Assembly: GCA_025093555.1 (NCBI GenBank)
Contig: JAIWNF010000035.1
Coordinates: 310,001 to 374,000, forward strand
DNA length: 64,000 bases
Reading direction: 5' to 3'
DNA from: Circinella umbellata
Taxonomy: Eukaryota > Mucoromycota > Mucoromycetes > Mucorales > Lichtheimiaceae
The notes below the pieces were generated by a model. That model did no database searches. It saw only the letters and a program-made list of their open reading frames with translations, and was not told where the DNA came from. Below, in pieces: positions 36,734 to 49,609 of the stretch (its first letter is position 1; the number at the start of each line of letters is the position of its first letter). A program made the position numbers and the translations under genes.

Positions 36734-38220
36734 ATGCGTCAAGTATCCAAATCAGCAAAACCAGGTACTAACAATTTCTTAACGTTCACTGCTTGGGCTT
36801 TTATGATGCTTTCAGAACTTGTTAACAACTTGAGAATACAACAATTTGATGCAGAGTATATTATAAAGAACCTTTTTGCCTTGATGAAAGAGATATAAAT
36901 GCTGATGCGTATATCATCACACCTCTTCTATCTCCAACAGCATTTAAATTCCAAAGGAAAACGATGTATGACTTGAACAGTTTGCGCACTAAATAATCCT
37001 TTCGACAAAAAAATGTATAAACAAAAACGACAATTATCAATATGCAGAAAATCAAAATCGCCCATTTTGGTCCAAGGCGGTTAAAAATTTTTCAAGATAA
37101 TTCATCAAATGATTTTAACAGTATGAATTTTTTTATGGTTGACGATGTTAAAAAAATACACAAAAGATTTTCGGAATCTTTGGAATCGCTTATCATATAT
37201 GCTAGCTTATTAGTAAAAGCATTGGATTTTAATGCTAAAGAAGGAGTTTATCACCCAATAAAGAAAGATATTATCAACAAAAGTGCAACAACAACAACAA
37301 CAACAGCAACAACAGCAGCATTATTAACGGACAAATGATTCAAGTAATTGTGCATATCATAGACGATCACATATTTATGGAAAGAAGAAGAAGCGAGAAA
37401 CAACAATCAAAAACGTCAAAGGTGTGACCATTGGGATCAAAAAAATCAAAAGAGGAAGACAATAAATTACACATGTAAAATCTCAGTGGATCCAGAATTG
37501 AGGATAAATCTCTTTTGGCGAGACTGTTTGAAGGATCGATGCAAGTGTTATTTACATACATGAACAAGTATAAGTAATAGTTTCAATTGGTGAAGAAACA
37601 TTGGAACAATATGATAATGATAAGGAGGAGGAAAAATGAACGACGCTAGCAATAATAGCATATAATTAAAAGATTATTTGGCATCAGAACCCAACAAAAA
37701 AAAAACCAACTCGTTTCAATTTTGAAAAAGATTTTACAGTTACCACAGTACATATTATTGATACTTACCATGGGGATAAAGTCGCCCACAACAAAGCAAT
37801 AAGAATATTAGCAACAATTGGAAGTATTATATTTTATTTTTGAAATATACGAAATGCGTGGACCAAAAGAATATAGGAACCAAGGTTTTAGCTGTATTAT
37901 TATGTACGTCGATTCTAAATAGTACATACTACAACAACGGAAATCAAAAAGTTACAAAAGAAAAGTTCCACAAGTAAATCCGTATGATTACCACGCAATT
38001 GTTCTTAATCCATACACTATATTAAACATTTTCAATAATACCAGTAACAAAATTGTTAAACTCGTGAGGTCTAATTAAAGAAAAAGTTATTGCATCTTTT
38101 GTCATTGCTAGAGACAAAGCGTTGGATGTATATGTATCTATCAGTAACGCAACATGAAGAAAAGTCATTTACCATATTTATTATGAAGAGTTGTACAACT
38201 GGGTACATACAAGCACCGCA
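36734..38220 (+). pseudogene. Decayed coding region, copy 3
   Basis: Plus-strand fragments follow each other in changing frames. MRQVSKSAKPGTNNFLTFTA at 36734 continues to SELVNNLRIQQFDAEYIIKN. It shifts frame near 36880 to DERDINADAYIITPLLSPTA. MQKIKIAHFGPRRLKIFQDN runs at 37042-37338 with a Thr/Ala repeat at its end. Near 37740 TVHIIDTYHGDKVAHNKAIR appears, and near 38090 EKVIASFVIARDKALDVYVS, followed in another frame by YYEELYNWVHTSTATDIF. FVIARD and YNWVH also occur in the pseudogene near 33940-33990. No domain is recognised. Confidence 0.4.
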
Positions 38221-41200
38221 ACAGATATTTTCATAGCAGCTAACTTTTTTGACAGTTCACTTTTTTTCCGCAAGTACAAACATACGTACAACACGACAAC
38301 AGAAACGGCAACGGCAACAACACGTATATATATATACGTAACACTACAGATACCATATAATAAATAATAAACAAAAAAATTATATTATTATTCATAATCC
38401 ATATAGTGCATACTCTGGTTTCAACCGACAAAATAGTCTGAATTCTGGCGTGAAAACTTGAATCGTCTGAGAGTTTTTTTAAGTAAAGTTATCAATTTTA
38501 ACACTCTTAATAGATCTTGCAGTTTACTTTTTGAAAAAATGTATTTTTCATCGAGTTTTTAGCATTCTAAGTCTTTTTTATCGGTACGTATGTGAAAGTG
38601 TACCAAGTAAAGTCAAGGTTTCAGCATAAGGAAATGAGGGTATGATGGTGAGAAAGCAGTGTGTAACAGTAAATGGTTTATGGCTACACAGGTTCTTTAC
38701 GGTCTCATCATGTGTAGGTAACGCTGTTAGATTCTTTTGAACACTATAACCTATTATTACTATGGGTAACTTAACTAAAAAAAAAAAAAAACTCAGCCCC
38801 AACTTGAAAAAGAACGTGCCAAATCGTAGAAAAATCCTGAATGACAACCCTGTCTGGGACCCTTGTACCAGCTAACTGGTCACCTTCAATTATTATACTA
38901 ACTAAATGAATTAACGTGAATATATTTATTGGACTTCTAGTATCTTTTATGTAATAACCTTTAGCTAATAATTTACAGTGTAAGTAATATGATGTTTCTA
39001 AATAGTTAAACTTTGTCAGAGCATAACATATATGCAAGCGAATAAAATAACATGTTAATTCGAATCATGTTACCTTGGTGTTCCTTGTAGCTCTGTTGCC
39101 AGCTGGACAAATATTCTCGGAGTGTGTGAAAGTGAGCGAAACTTTTTTTTATAATTAGTGCTTCTAAATAGATCATTATTTTCCGTGAACTGGGAATTTT
39201 GAAGTTAAAAAAGTTTACGGACATGAAATTAACGAGGCTTTCTCATCACATTACTGCAACAGCACTCATTCCAAAAACCTGGCTCTAATTACTAACAGTA
39301 TTCTTGGAAATAGTATATGTGTAAACTGAATTGTTTTTCTTGTACTGATGATTTAGGAGGATGCTTGGAGTGCTATTAAATATGATCTCATAAGCTAAAA
39401 GACACTTTTGCGTAATTGTGCGTGATTATAAAAAAAATGAAACATCATGGAGAGGGCCCTGCTGGAACTGTGTCAATCTTAATATTCTGTGTATCTAGTT
39501 TTGTTATAACAATTAATCCGACATATTTAAAATAACTAAACTAGATATAAAGGTGTATACTCTCTACTTGTAACCAGAATTTTTTTTTTTAAAAAAAAAG
39601 TATATTACTATTAAAGGTAAACCTACTATAAATTAAAGGATATACTGAAAAAATTTCAAATGGCTATTTGCACCATAGTAACCCACAGAAGTGAAACTTT
39701 TCACCATATGGATTTCTGATAGCATGTTTTTATGGTACCGCATACTATATTTGGTATTTAATGGCACTAAAAAACATTACACAAGGAAATAATGTAACAG
39801 AATAGTATCACCACAACGTGCTGTAGTTATGGGGATCTGAGACTAACCCACTATTGGCTTTTTTTTACTAATGGTTCAGGGTCACTTTATTAATTTTATA
39901 ATAGAAAGTATTTAAACGTAAACATCAAATCACAAGACAGCCAAAGTGAAATGTAATTTGAAAGTGAATCATTAGGGGGAAAAAAACCAATATAATACTG
40001 TATCATGACGAGTTTTTGCAAACTGCGAACTCTGTCCCCCACAAGGTCGGACAGCACCATTTGCCAATCTCGATAAGCATGACATTTCTTTATTTGGTTT
40101 CTTTTTATCTTTTTTTTCCTACATCGGAATTACATAAGAAAAATGACATTTTTTTCTAAGTTTGAAATAGGATGTTCTAGTAAAAATTCAATTAAGACGG
40201 CGCAATACCTTTTTGTTTACTTTTGGGGGTGCGGTGTAAAAAAAACTGGTTTACAATTATACTGAATTATTTTTAACTTGAAAGTTCCAAGTTCCTTTCT
40301 TATTTCGTATCTATTTTGTCATATTTTATAATACAATTGTAAGAATAGTATTGGAAAATGATTTACAATTACGAAAAAAAAAGAAACAGAAGGAAAAAGA
40401 TACAAAGAAAGATGCTGCGGAAAGCATGTACACTTGGCTGATTCTATAAACAAAAAATCTATTTACCAAAAATGGATTCTGATCCCAAAGATTTTCTTTT
40501 CCCATAAATAAAGGTCCGAAATTGTGACACACAAAAAACTAATGAATGAAAGAAATATATTGGTGCATGATTATTATCTCATTAAAAGTATATTTTGATT
40601 ATAACAAAGGGGTATACAAAAAAAATAGCGAAAAAAAAGGGGGATCAGCTACTAATACCGTTTTGAAGTGTAAAAAGAAAAAAGATTCCAGATTGAATAA
40701 CCAAAATAGATAAAAAGGTGTTATTAGATAGTAAACAAAGTGGCGCGTCGGACTGACCTTCCTCATTGATTTAAACTTTCCTTTTTTAAAGCATCTTGTT
40801 GGGAAAAAATTGACACCAATGAGGATAAAGTACATGTATCTATGATGCGGGTATATGCTACATAATTTTTTTTAAAAAAAATGTCAATGGCCTTATATCT
40901 GTTTCTTTGTTTCTTAATGACCGCGAATCGGGAAACTGATGAATGAACCTTATTTAAAACTTGTCCTTTCGCTCTATTCTGACAAATATAGATTATTAGA
41001 CGTTTGTTTTGTCTGTGCAAGAATCTATTGCTTGAACGCACGTGATAGCACAAAAAAAAACTTTTTCACACACATATATTATAATAAACGTCATTTCCAA
41101 AAACCTGATGTCTGTTACTGTATTGACTTTTCCGATCTCCAGTGAGCAGATTATTACTGACAGAATAATAGATGGAACAAAACAGAAGGAATGATATTTG

Positions 41201-42007
41201 ATTGATTAATACAAGAAATTCTAATTAACAATGGCGCTACTTATTACTAAACTTATAAATCCTATCTTTCTCTAGAATCTCCCTTTTTCTTTGGTCTTGT
41301 AATACGTTTAAGAATATCTTTATTCTAGAAAAAATCAAAAGTTGCTATTTTTTCATTGTCACTTCTTGGTTTTTTTTTGATAAATTATAAATACATAAAA
41401 TCTTATAAAATTTAGAAGAAAAAAACAATTGCCCGTTTCTTTTGTCTTATGATATTACTAGTGTTATTGGAACACTTCTTTTTTATATCACTTTATCATT
41501 ATTGAAAAGAGGTTTGAGGATGGGGAAAGAAAAAGTAGGGGAGGAGACAACAAGTCTTAAACGCCGAATGAATAGAACTTTGGGGAAGCTCTTTTTTTCG
41601 TTCTTGCATCTGTGTAACAAAAAGAAAGTATATACATGTACATATAATATATAGTCAAATATTAAGGTTGTCCGAATATCATAGAATAAAAAATATATGT
41701 TTATTTTTTTAGGAGAGGTTGGAAAAAAAAACCCAAAAGAGAAGGAGGGGAAATGGAGGAGTAGATAAATAAATTGACATACAATTAAAACTTATCACTT
41801 GTGAGATAAGCCTTGTCTATAATAAACTTCTTTCTATGTTCTTTTTGTTCTTTTCTCTTTTCTCTTTTCTCTTTTTTTTTTTCTTTTTTGTTCTTTTCTC
41901 CCCTTTTCTTTTCTTTTCTGTTACACTTTTTCTTTCAATTATTAAGCTATTCCTCTTACTTAGATCAAATACTCGTTTAACTTGATTAGCACTACTGATA
42001 TAATATC
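38221..42007. other. Large gene-poor region
   Basis: Nearly 3.8 kb of AT-rich DNA with no supported gene on either strand. Short frames lack homology that I recognise. T tracts and repeated TTTTCT units at 41838-41930, just before the HSF-type gene, look like promoter DNA. Confidence 0.55.
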
Positions 42008-43671
42008 ATGACCAGTGATAATAATCCGTCATCTCCGTCATCTTCATCGTCATCACCAGCTGATTTCAAAAGAGGAATCTCTTCGGGAACCTTCATAACC
42101 AAACTATGGATGTAATTATTATAAACAATTACATATGGGGTGAGTGTGTGAATAATGTGAGTGCTTGAGAAAAGATAGAGGGAGAAAACGGGGAAGAGAA
42201 AACATGGTAAACAGGAAACTTGGAAAGTGACCAATAGATACATGTTATTATAATAAAACCATCATAGCTATAAACTAACAAAGATATATTGTTGATTCTC
42301 AGAATGTTAAATGATTCAAGTATAAACAATTTGATCCGATGGTCTGTTGATGGACGTGCTATCTGCATTCCTGATGTCTCTGCATTTTCTAAAGATATTT
42401 TGCCACAATATTTTAAACACAATAATTGGTCAAGCTTTATCCGTCAGTTGAATCGTATGTAGTAAACTATACTCAAAAATTTCCAAACTCTGTGTGAACT
42501 ACGTTTCTCTCTCTTCTCTTGTCTTAGTAACCATAATACGACAACGATTTTATAGTTTATGAATTTCGTCGTGTTAATGTAGCAGAACCTACAGGTGAAA
42601 ATGATCCACGACAAACGTATTTTTTTTATGAACGATAACTTTCAACGCGGTCAGAGTGAGCGATTAGCTCGCGTCAAACGCCAAACAACGACTATCAATA
42701 AAATTATTTCTACTAATAATATGGGTGAAATAACTCATCAAAGAATAACAAAAGCTTCTTCATCTTCTTCATCAACACATCAGGAGAACAATGAAAAAGC
42801 ACAAGAACGGCAGCAGCAACGACAGAAGCGTCAAGAACAAGATGACACTTCTTGTAACAACGAGGGCGAGGAAGATAAGTTTTATTCTGAAGCAAAAATT
42901 TCTCAACTACACCAAATGGTTGCCAATACAGAAAAAAAGTGTAGCAACTTGTCGCATGAAGCTGAAGCACTACGGATGGTTTATGACAAACAACAAGAGG
43001 TATAGAAATATTCTTTTTATATCAAGTGAAAGGAATGTTTGCGATTATAATACAATATAAATTAACATTATAATTAAATAAGCTATTGTCGTTACTTTTG
43101 GATTCTGTTAATTCTATGGCTGCACATGTCAAAAAAAATTCTACTTCTGTTTCCACAATCTCTAACAATCATGATATTGATAATAATAATAATAATAATA
43201 CTTCCGGTAACTATGGCAACAGCAATAACACTATTCATTTCTTTCCTTTCATCAATAAAAAAAGAAGTGCTATTCAACTTTTAAAATATTGTAGAGCAAA
43301 CTATTAACATACAAGGACAAGGACAACAATATAATCAAACTACTCAAGAACACCATCTTAGTCCTGGTTATGCAAAGTTATCTATAACTACACAAGCACA
43401 CTCAAGTATACAATCATCAGTATACGATATTGAACCTTCATCAACTCTTAATTTGAGACATCCACCAGTAGTTACAATTCGACCGGAAAGCGCAACCTCC
43501 GATCCCCCTTTTGAACAGACTATTTCGAAAACGATTGCTGGTAGTAAAAGAAGAAGCACATCATCAATAGAGGAACTAAATAATACTGAACAATTACACT
43601 CTGTATTAGGAGAAATGATGGTAACAGGGAATGATTTTGATACTCTCCCGCCCTTGAAAAAAAAGTCTTGA
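42008..43671 (+). CDS. Heat-shock-factor-type transcription factor, two frame lesions
   Basis: Winged-helix HSF DNA-binding domain protein. Exons: 42008-42111, 42303-42454, 42556-42999 and 43083-43671. The DNA-binding domain is clear: SGTFITKLWIMLNDSSINNL, IRWSVDGRAICIPDVSAFSK, then ILPQYFKHNNWSSFIRQLNL and YEFRRVNV, followed by FQRGQSERLARVKR. A Gln/Glu-rich region and a coiled coil (SQLHQMVANTEKK) may be the oligomerisation region, and the Ser/Thr-rich C-terminus may hold activation sequences. Two single extra bases break the frame: one in the T run 42620-42627 (inside the wing, before NDNFQRG) and one in the A run 43283-43286. Skipping both gives 428 aa. Intron 2 uses the TATAG acceptor at 42555 because it restores QLNLYEFRRVN. 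Which Hsf/Skn7/Sfl1 subgroup it belongs to is not decided. Confidence 0.85.
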
Positions 43672-43833
43672 CTAACCAGTAATAATAATAAAAAATAATC
43701 CTTCAAAACTTAAAGCTATTGCATACAGGAAAGGTTTCATACCCAGCTTAGACATTACTTTGAGTGAGCAAACTTTTTTTTTGACTGATATCTCTTTTTT
43801 TGTTGCTGTCAAAGTGAGAAAAATAAATAAATC

Positions 43834-44842
43834 ATGAACACCAACAAGACTTATGCCGAACGTGCTGCACGACATCCTAATGCATGTGCAAAAGAATTAT
43901 TTGAACTTATGGAACGTAAAAAGACAAATTTATCTGTCGCTGCTGATGTCACTACAAAGAAAGAATTGTTAGCTGTTGCCGATGCAGTTGGACCTTTTGT
44001 CTGTATTTTAAAGGTATATAATATTCCTTTTTTTTATTAGACCCTTTATATGTCAACAAAATCACTATTTAGCAGAATGAAAATTATTGACATTGGATTG
44101 TCCACTTCATGTTTTTTTTTTTTGATAAATGATTGCAACATATAGACGCATATTGACATTGTCGAAGATTTCGATCAAGATTTGGTAGATCAACTTGTTG
44201 CACTTTCAAAGAAACACGACTTCCTTTTATTCGAAGATCGTAAATTCGCTGATATTGGTAAATATATAATATATATTTACTGAAATTAATGAACTGATAT
44301 ATGTTTGTGATATTAAAATATATGGAAAATTATTTGTAGGTAATACTGTAAAGCATCAATATGGCAAGGGCGTATACAAAATTGCATCATGGTCTCATAT
44401 TACCAATGCACATACTGTTCCCGGTGAAGGTATCATTTCCGGTTTACGTGAAGTTGGTTTACCATTGGGTCGTGGTCTCTTATTGTTGGCCGAAATGTCA
44501 TCGAAGGGTGCATTAACACAAGGTGCTTATACTACCGAATCTGTTGCCATGGCACGACGCAATCAAGATTTCGTATTTGGCTTCATTGCTCAACATAAAA
44601 TGAATGAAACTGATGATGAAGATTTCATTGTCATGACACCTGGTGTTGGTATGGATGTTACTGGTGATACCCTTGGCCAACAATATCGTACTCCACATCA
44701 AGTCATTGCTGAGAGTGGATGTGATGTTATTATTGTTGGTCGTGGTATCTATGGCAAGCCAGATCAAGTTGAAGCTCAAGCTACTCGCTACCGCGAAGCT
44801 GGATGGAATGCATATCTTGAACGTGTCCGCCAACATCAGTAA
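43834..44842 (+). CDS. pyrG: Orotidine-5'-phosphate decarboxylase
   Basis: Catalyses the last step of UMP synthesis, OMP to UMP, in the cytosol. Exons: 43834-44013, 44146-44257 and 44340-44842; 264 aa, matching fungal enzymes (S. cerevisiae Ura3 is 267). The catalytic motif [13 protein letters not shown] is split across intron 2, with Asp91, Lys93 and Asp96 of the charged network. Other conserved parts are [59 protein letters not shown] and [10 protein letters not shown]. It starts only 162 bp after the stop of the HSF-type gene, on the same strand, so the promoter must be short or overlap that 3' UTR. All frames are intact. Confidence 0.97.
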
Positions 44843-45776
44843 AAAAAATATGTACATTTTATAGATCTAAATTATTCATATTCTTTTTATATGTGTATTT
44901 TTCTTGTCCCTGTATTTCATCTATTACACATGAAAAGCATCTTTTTTCATTAATATATTAACCTTATCGTCGTATCAAAGTATTCAGAATTCATTATATC
45001 AAAAAAAAAAAAAAAAAGAAGAAAAACGTCAAAATGATGTTATCAATATATAATATGATATGATAGCTTAGCATTAGTACATTACAGAATGTCATTTTTT
45101 TTCTGATGTTTTGTATTTATGTACAAATGATCTTTATGAATTATTCACGTAAATTTCCTTTTTTTTTTACATAGAATAAGCATATTTATCAGTTCCAGAT
45201 GGCCAAATCGATTCAATATCGATCAATTAGTATCTTCATTCTTCGAAGTTGCACAAAAGCTTAGTTGATTGTAACACCACGGGCATCTAACATAAATGTT
45301 TAATGGTATGGACTCCCTAGATTCATTGTACCGAATGTTTAGTGGTATCACTCATTATTAATTTCATCTGTTTCACGACCACATCGTTTAGCTTGCTCTT
45401 TGCGTATAAAATCTTCTTCCTGCGGAGAGACCTCCAGATGAAACAACAAATATAATGAATATCGAACCATAATCACTCGCCTCGTCAACTACAAATGAGC
45501 TCTGTTCATTTTCTAAATTAAAAAAAAATAATAATCTTAGAATAGTTTTTCGATGGGCTGAAAAACTTGGAGGATCAGCAACATTATTATCAAATCCAAA
45601 ATCTATATTTCAAAAATTTTGTTAATTTGATATTCTCTAAATGATACTGATTTTAAAAGCATAAAATTGTAATAATAATAGTATTCCTTTTTTCTAAAAA
45701 AAAAAAAGAAAAAAAAAGCAAAAGCTTTATTTCGGATGTTTATGATTATTGATTAATAGTTATAATAAGTATTTTT
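44843..45776. other. Convergent intergenic region with possible decayed coding pieces
   Basis: No gene is supported. On the minus strand near 45360-45480 a frame reads EVSPQEEDFIRKEQAKRCGR, with an overlapping frame upstream. On the plus strand near 45540 RWAEKLGGSATLLSNPKSIF is open. These conflict, so at most one is a relic of a gene. Confidence 0.35.
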
Positions 45777-47354
45777 TTAATTGAATTGTGGAGGAGGTAC
45801 CACTTCGGGAATCTTTAGGTAGGTAAATCTATCTTGTGTAAATGCAGCGTTATCTTCTGGTGATAAGTTACTGTCGGACGGTATTGTTGAAGATGAAAGG
45901 GATCCAGCTGGTGTCATTGAGCTTGCCGATGTGCCTAAACTACCATTTGACATTGAAGTGTTCCCGAATGCTGGAGTAGAGGTTGGATTACCTAATGATG
46001 ATGTGCTTCCAAAAGCCGGCGCTGCGGCCCCTCCGCCTAAGGATGATGTACTTCCAAAGGCTGGTGCGCTACTTCCTAATGCAGATGTACTACCAAAGGC
46101 TGGTGCTGAAGACATTCCTCCCAATGATGATGTATTTCCAAAAGCAGGTGCACCAGTACTTGAACCCAATGCTGATGTATTTCCAAACGCTGATCCGCCA
46201 ACGCCAAGCGTTGATGTACTTCCGAAAGCTGATCCTCCACCCAATGCTGATGTACTTCCAAACGCAGGTGCTCCTCCACCTCCACCTAATGATGATGTGC
46301 TTCCAAACGCAGGTGCTCCTCCACCTCCACCTAATGCTGACGTAGATCCAAAAGCGGGAGCTGATGCTCCTAATGTCGATGTGCTTCCAAACGCTGACGA
46401 TGTATTTCCTCCAAAAGCGGATGCAGTATTTCCACCTAATGTTGATGTAGATCCAAATGCAGACGGTGTATTACTACTACCGAATGCTGATGTGCTTCCA
46501 AATGCGGGCGCTGAAGATCCTCCTGTAGATCCAAATGCTGATGTTCCACCAAATGCTGACGATGAACCACCACTGCCAAATGCGCTTGGTTTTTGACCAA
46601 AAGCTGATCCTCCAGCACCGAATCCTGCTCCACCAAAACCACTACCACCTCCACCTCCACCGAATGCACCATTTGAACTTCGAAATGGTGCAAATTGTTT
46701 AGCTGGATCAGACCCTCCAAATGCACCTGAATTATTGGATTTTTCCTTTTCATAATGCTGTAATGCTCTCTGTGTATTGCCTAAAATAGCGTCGACTTGA
46801 TTTGACATTTCTTTAAGTTTTTGTTCGTGCCCTGTAATCTATATTTTGTAATTATGTTGATATAAAAAAATTAGAGTAGGTTTAAAAAATGGTATATTCA
46901 ATTATATCTATATGTGTATCTAATAGAGGCTTACATATTGATTGGGTGCATTTGTCATTCGCATGCTCATATAATATTGCAATCGATCTTCTTCTGGACT
47001 CAAATCAGTTCCAACAATCAAGTTTGGTTCTTCTTTTGCTGGTGCAAACACACTCAGTGGCCAAAGTGGTCGTTCGTCTTTTAATCCAACTCTTAATGAA
47101 TTTTCACTACATAAAAAAGACATAAAACATTGACGAAACAATAAACAAAAAAAGATCTTGACATTACGTATTTTTATTTTTATTTTCAATTTATGTATAG
47201 ATATATAAACACGTTACTTGTATTTATCTGTTGTTACTGCAGCACCGCCTTGTCGTCTATTCCATTGAGGTTGTTGGTTTGGACGAACGTGTTCAAAATT
47301 ACAAGTATTGCCCCGATTACAACGTCCTTCTTGAAAAAATTTACAAATAGCCAT
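45777..47354 (-). CDS. CCCH zinc-finger FG-repeat nucleoporin (NUPL2/Nup42-like)
   Basis: Likely cytoplasmic-side nuclear pore protein for mRNA export. Exons (minus): 47354-47218, 47106-46935 and 46838-45777; 456 aa. The N-terminus MAICKFFQEGRCNRGNTCNF plus EH is a C-x7-C-x5-C-x3-H finger. Exon 2 contains PLWPLSVFAPAKEEPNLIVG and DLSPEEDRLQYYMS, a conserved block of this family as I recall it. Most of exon 3 consists of AFG repeats spaced by Ser/Thr/Gly/Ala (units like PAFGSTSALGG and SAFGSTSTLG). The non-repeat C-terminus (AFTQDRFTYLKIPEVVPPPQ) resembles the part that contacts Gle1 in NUPL2; this is inference. Zinc finger plus FG repeats make the family assignment good. The strand opposite the repeats also stays open, which is an artefact. 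Confidence 0.88.
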
Positions 47355-49548
47355 GGAGAAAAAAGGATAATTGTGTGTTGTAAATTGAAAAGAATAATAA
47401 TAAAAAAAAAAGATAGAAAAATTAAAAGGGTCTCTGGTTTTTATGCTGGAGCAAAAAAAAATAAATAAAAAAGTTAATCGAGAACCGCAGCCTGTGTAAC
47501 TGTAACGACAGGCATCAGGCCAAAAAAAAAATCTAAATGACAGCAGTTGCTATGGAAACACTGACAGGTGAATAAATCTAAATATGAGTTATAAAGTTCA
47601 AGATAAATTATTCATGCAGCTTATTTTTTTTTCAATTAAATAGCTGTTTGTCTTGACAAACCAATATTATTAATTTAACTATTATCAAAGGGTTCCCAAT
47701 GTTTGTTTTAAAATAAGAATAAAACTTGCAGAATAACAAGGCTTCAAAAACATAGTAAACGAGTATTCGGGTAGCTATATAGACGATGTACTGAGAAATA
47801 CCATTGTAATAATCGTTAAAAAATCGTTTTCTTTTTTAGGATGGTCAATGACATATACATTTTCTCAGCATATATTTCATCAACTACATAATTAAATATT
47901 GAGAAGCACCAGTGTTACTTATTTACAAATATTTATAGCCGGCTCGGAGCTGATAATCAGCTGCATCAATACCTATCACCTGTCAGTCAATAAGATACAG
48001 TTACGTTCAGGCATTTCTTGGTTTGCAAAAAAAAAGAAGTTTGGGACTCTCACTGTCTTCAAGGACATCACATCAATCCCAGAGTTGTTACTACTGTATA
48101 TAAGCAGAATTAATATCAAGTCATTCAATATAATAGCAATAAGTATCCTACATCGTTGAAACTCTGAGTTCAACAACATTTTAAACAGTTAGTGCGACCG
48201 TTTATAATTTTATCTTGTTATATGTGGACCACTGATCGAGCTGAAGTCACATACATTAAAGGCAATAGCAATAGAAGTGTAATAAAAGTTACTCATTTCG
48301 ACATGTTGCTGTATTATACATTCAACAATATAAGGGAGTAATGGCAACAGTAGCTGATTTTTGGCTACATCTTCTGTTAATATCGATTTATAAACGATTA
48401 GATGTACATGTGAATCAAATGATTTTTTTGTGATATGAGTAGTTCCAAATTGTATATACACATGTAGATAGACTATATGTCGGTTCCAAAACAATATTGG
48501 AACAATTGACGTCATTATAATACTATATATTAATTACTCGATTAGATAGATCAGCGTGTTTAAAGATTGTGATTATGATAACCACTTTATGTTTTCTTGT
48601 TCCAGCGTTATGCATACTTTCTTTCATAGAATTCGAAGTTTTTGACAATTCATGTAAGGCGTATCTCATGAAATAAATAATAAAGCTTTAGTAGGATGCA
48701 CTTTATTGTATTGTCTGATAGTAAATATTATTCACTTGATGTTTTGAATATCTGTTTTTTCTCATCAAATTTAAAACAATATTGAAAGTTTAAGGAGAAA
48801 CAGAAAGAGTTGGCTGGGAAAAGAAGACTAAAAGGAATACCTGATTATGAGCTGAACACCATACTCTTTATTACAACAACTATTGCAATTCCCGGGACAA
48901 TGTTCATGCCCGATACTATGCCAGTTCGAGTAACCGATAATATAGCATCTAGGAAAGGTATATCGACAAACTGATAAGTCACGGAACACGGATCGGACCA
49001 TATGTAGATAGCAGAAATATGATAGCGCGAATAAAGTTTAAAAATTACTCGGGGAGGGTGAAGAATTATAATTTAATGAAAAGTAAGAATGATAAAAAAA
49101 CGTAATTATTTAGTAAGCGGTTTTCTTTCATTACTGGGGAACTTTTGAGCTTTTCAACTCACTTTGAACAATGTTAAATCTTTGTTTCGAACATTATTGT
49201 TGAAAAATATTTACGAACTACTTGTCAAGATAAGGAATTATCTTTTATGACGGTGTACAAATTAGTAAATTCTAGTAATCAATTTCATAGCTGTATCAAA
49301 ATGAAACCCACGTGGGCATGAATAAAAGTATAGAGATAATAAATATATAAACTATCATTCATGTTACATTAATAAATTATAAGCTAAATAATGTTCATAG
49401 CCATACTATTGATACCCATCCAATCCTGTTTTTTCAAAATTAGAAGAAGCGCTAAGAAGATCAAGTTAATGAAATTAATAGAAGTTTGGATTTCTTTGCT
49501 TTTCACACGGCGTATCTCCGATTCCGAAAAAAAAATACCACACAAAAC
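47355..49548. other. Intergenic region with coding relics
   Basis: No intact gene. A minus-strand frame at 48210-48515 (DSHVHLIVYKSILTEDVAKN, then QLLLPLLPYIVECIIQQHVE) is open for about 100 codons but unrecognised. A Cys/His-rich fragment lies at 48845-48950, listed separately. The promoter of the S-formylglutathione hydrolase gene is at the right end. Confidence 0.45.
48845..48950 (-). pseudogene. Cys/His-rich (zinc-ribbon-like) coding fragment
   Basis: The minus strand encodes CYIIGYSNWHSIGHEHCPGN followed by CNSCCNKEYGVQLIIR. The spacing of Cys and His suggests a metal-binding motif. No start, stop or flanking exon could be assigned; a relic of a mobile-element or lineage-specific protein is possible. 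Confidence 0.25.
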
Positions 49549-49557
49549 TATATAAAT
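49549..49557 (+). promoter_or_regulatory. TATA-box-like sequence of the S-formylglutathione hydrolase gene
   Basis: TATATAAAT lies about 53 bases before the ATG at 49610, a usual place for a TATA element close to the transcript start. Confidence 0.4.
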
Positions 49558-49609
49558 GTGAGCAACGCGTCTTTTTAAAACTGCAATACGTTGCTATTCT
49601 TCGTTTCCA

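Noticed and set aside
45931..46596. Long plus-strand open frame (221 codons, rich in Pro/Asp/Ala)
   Set aside because: It is the antisense of the nucleoporin FG repeats; repetitive GC-richer codons keep the other strand open, and there is no start context or splice support.
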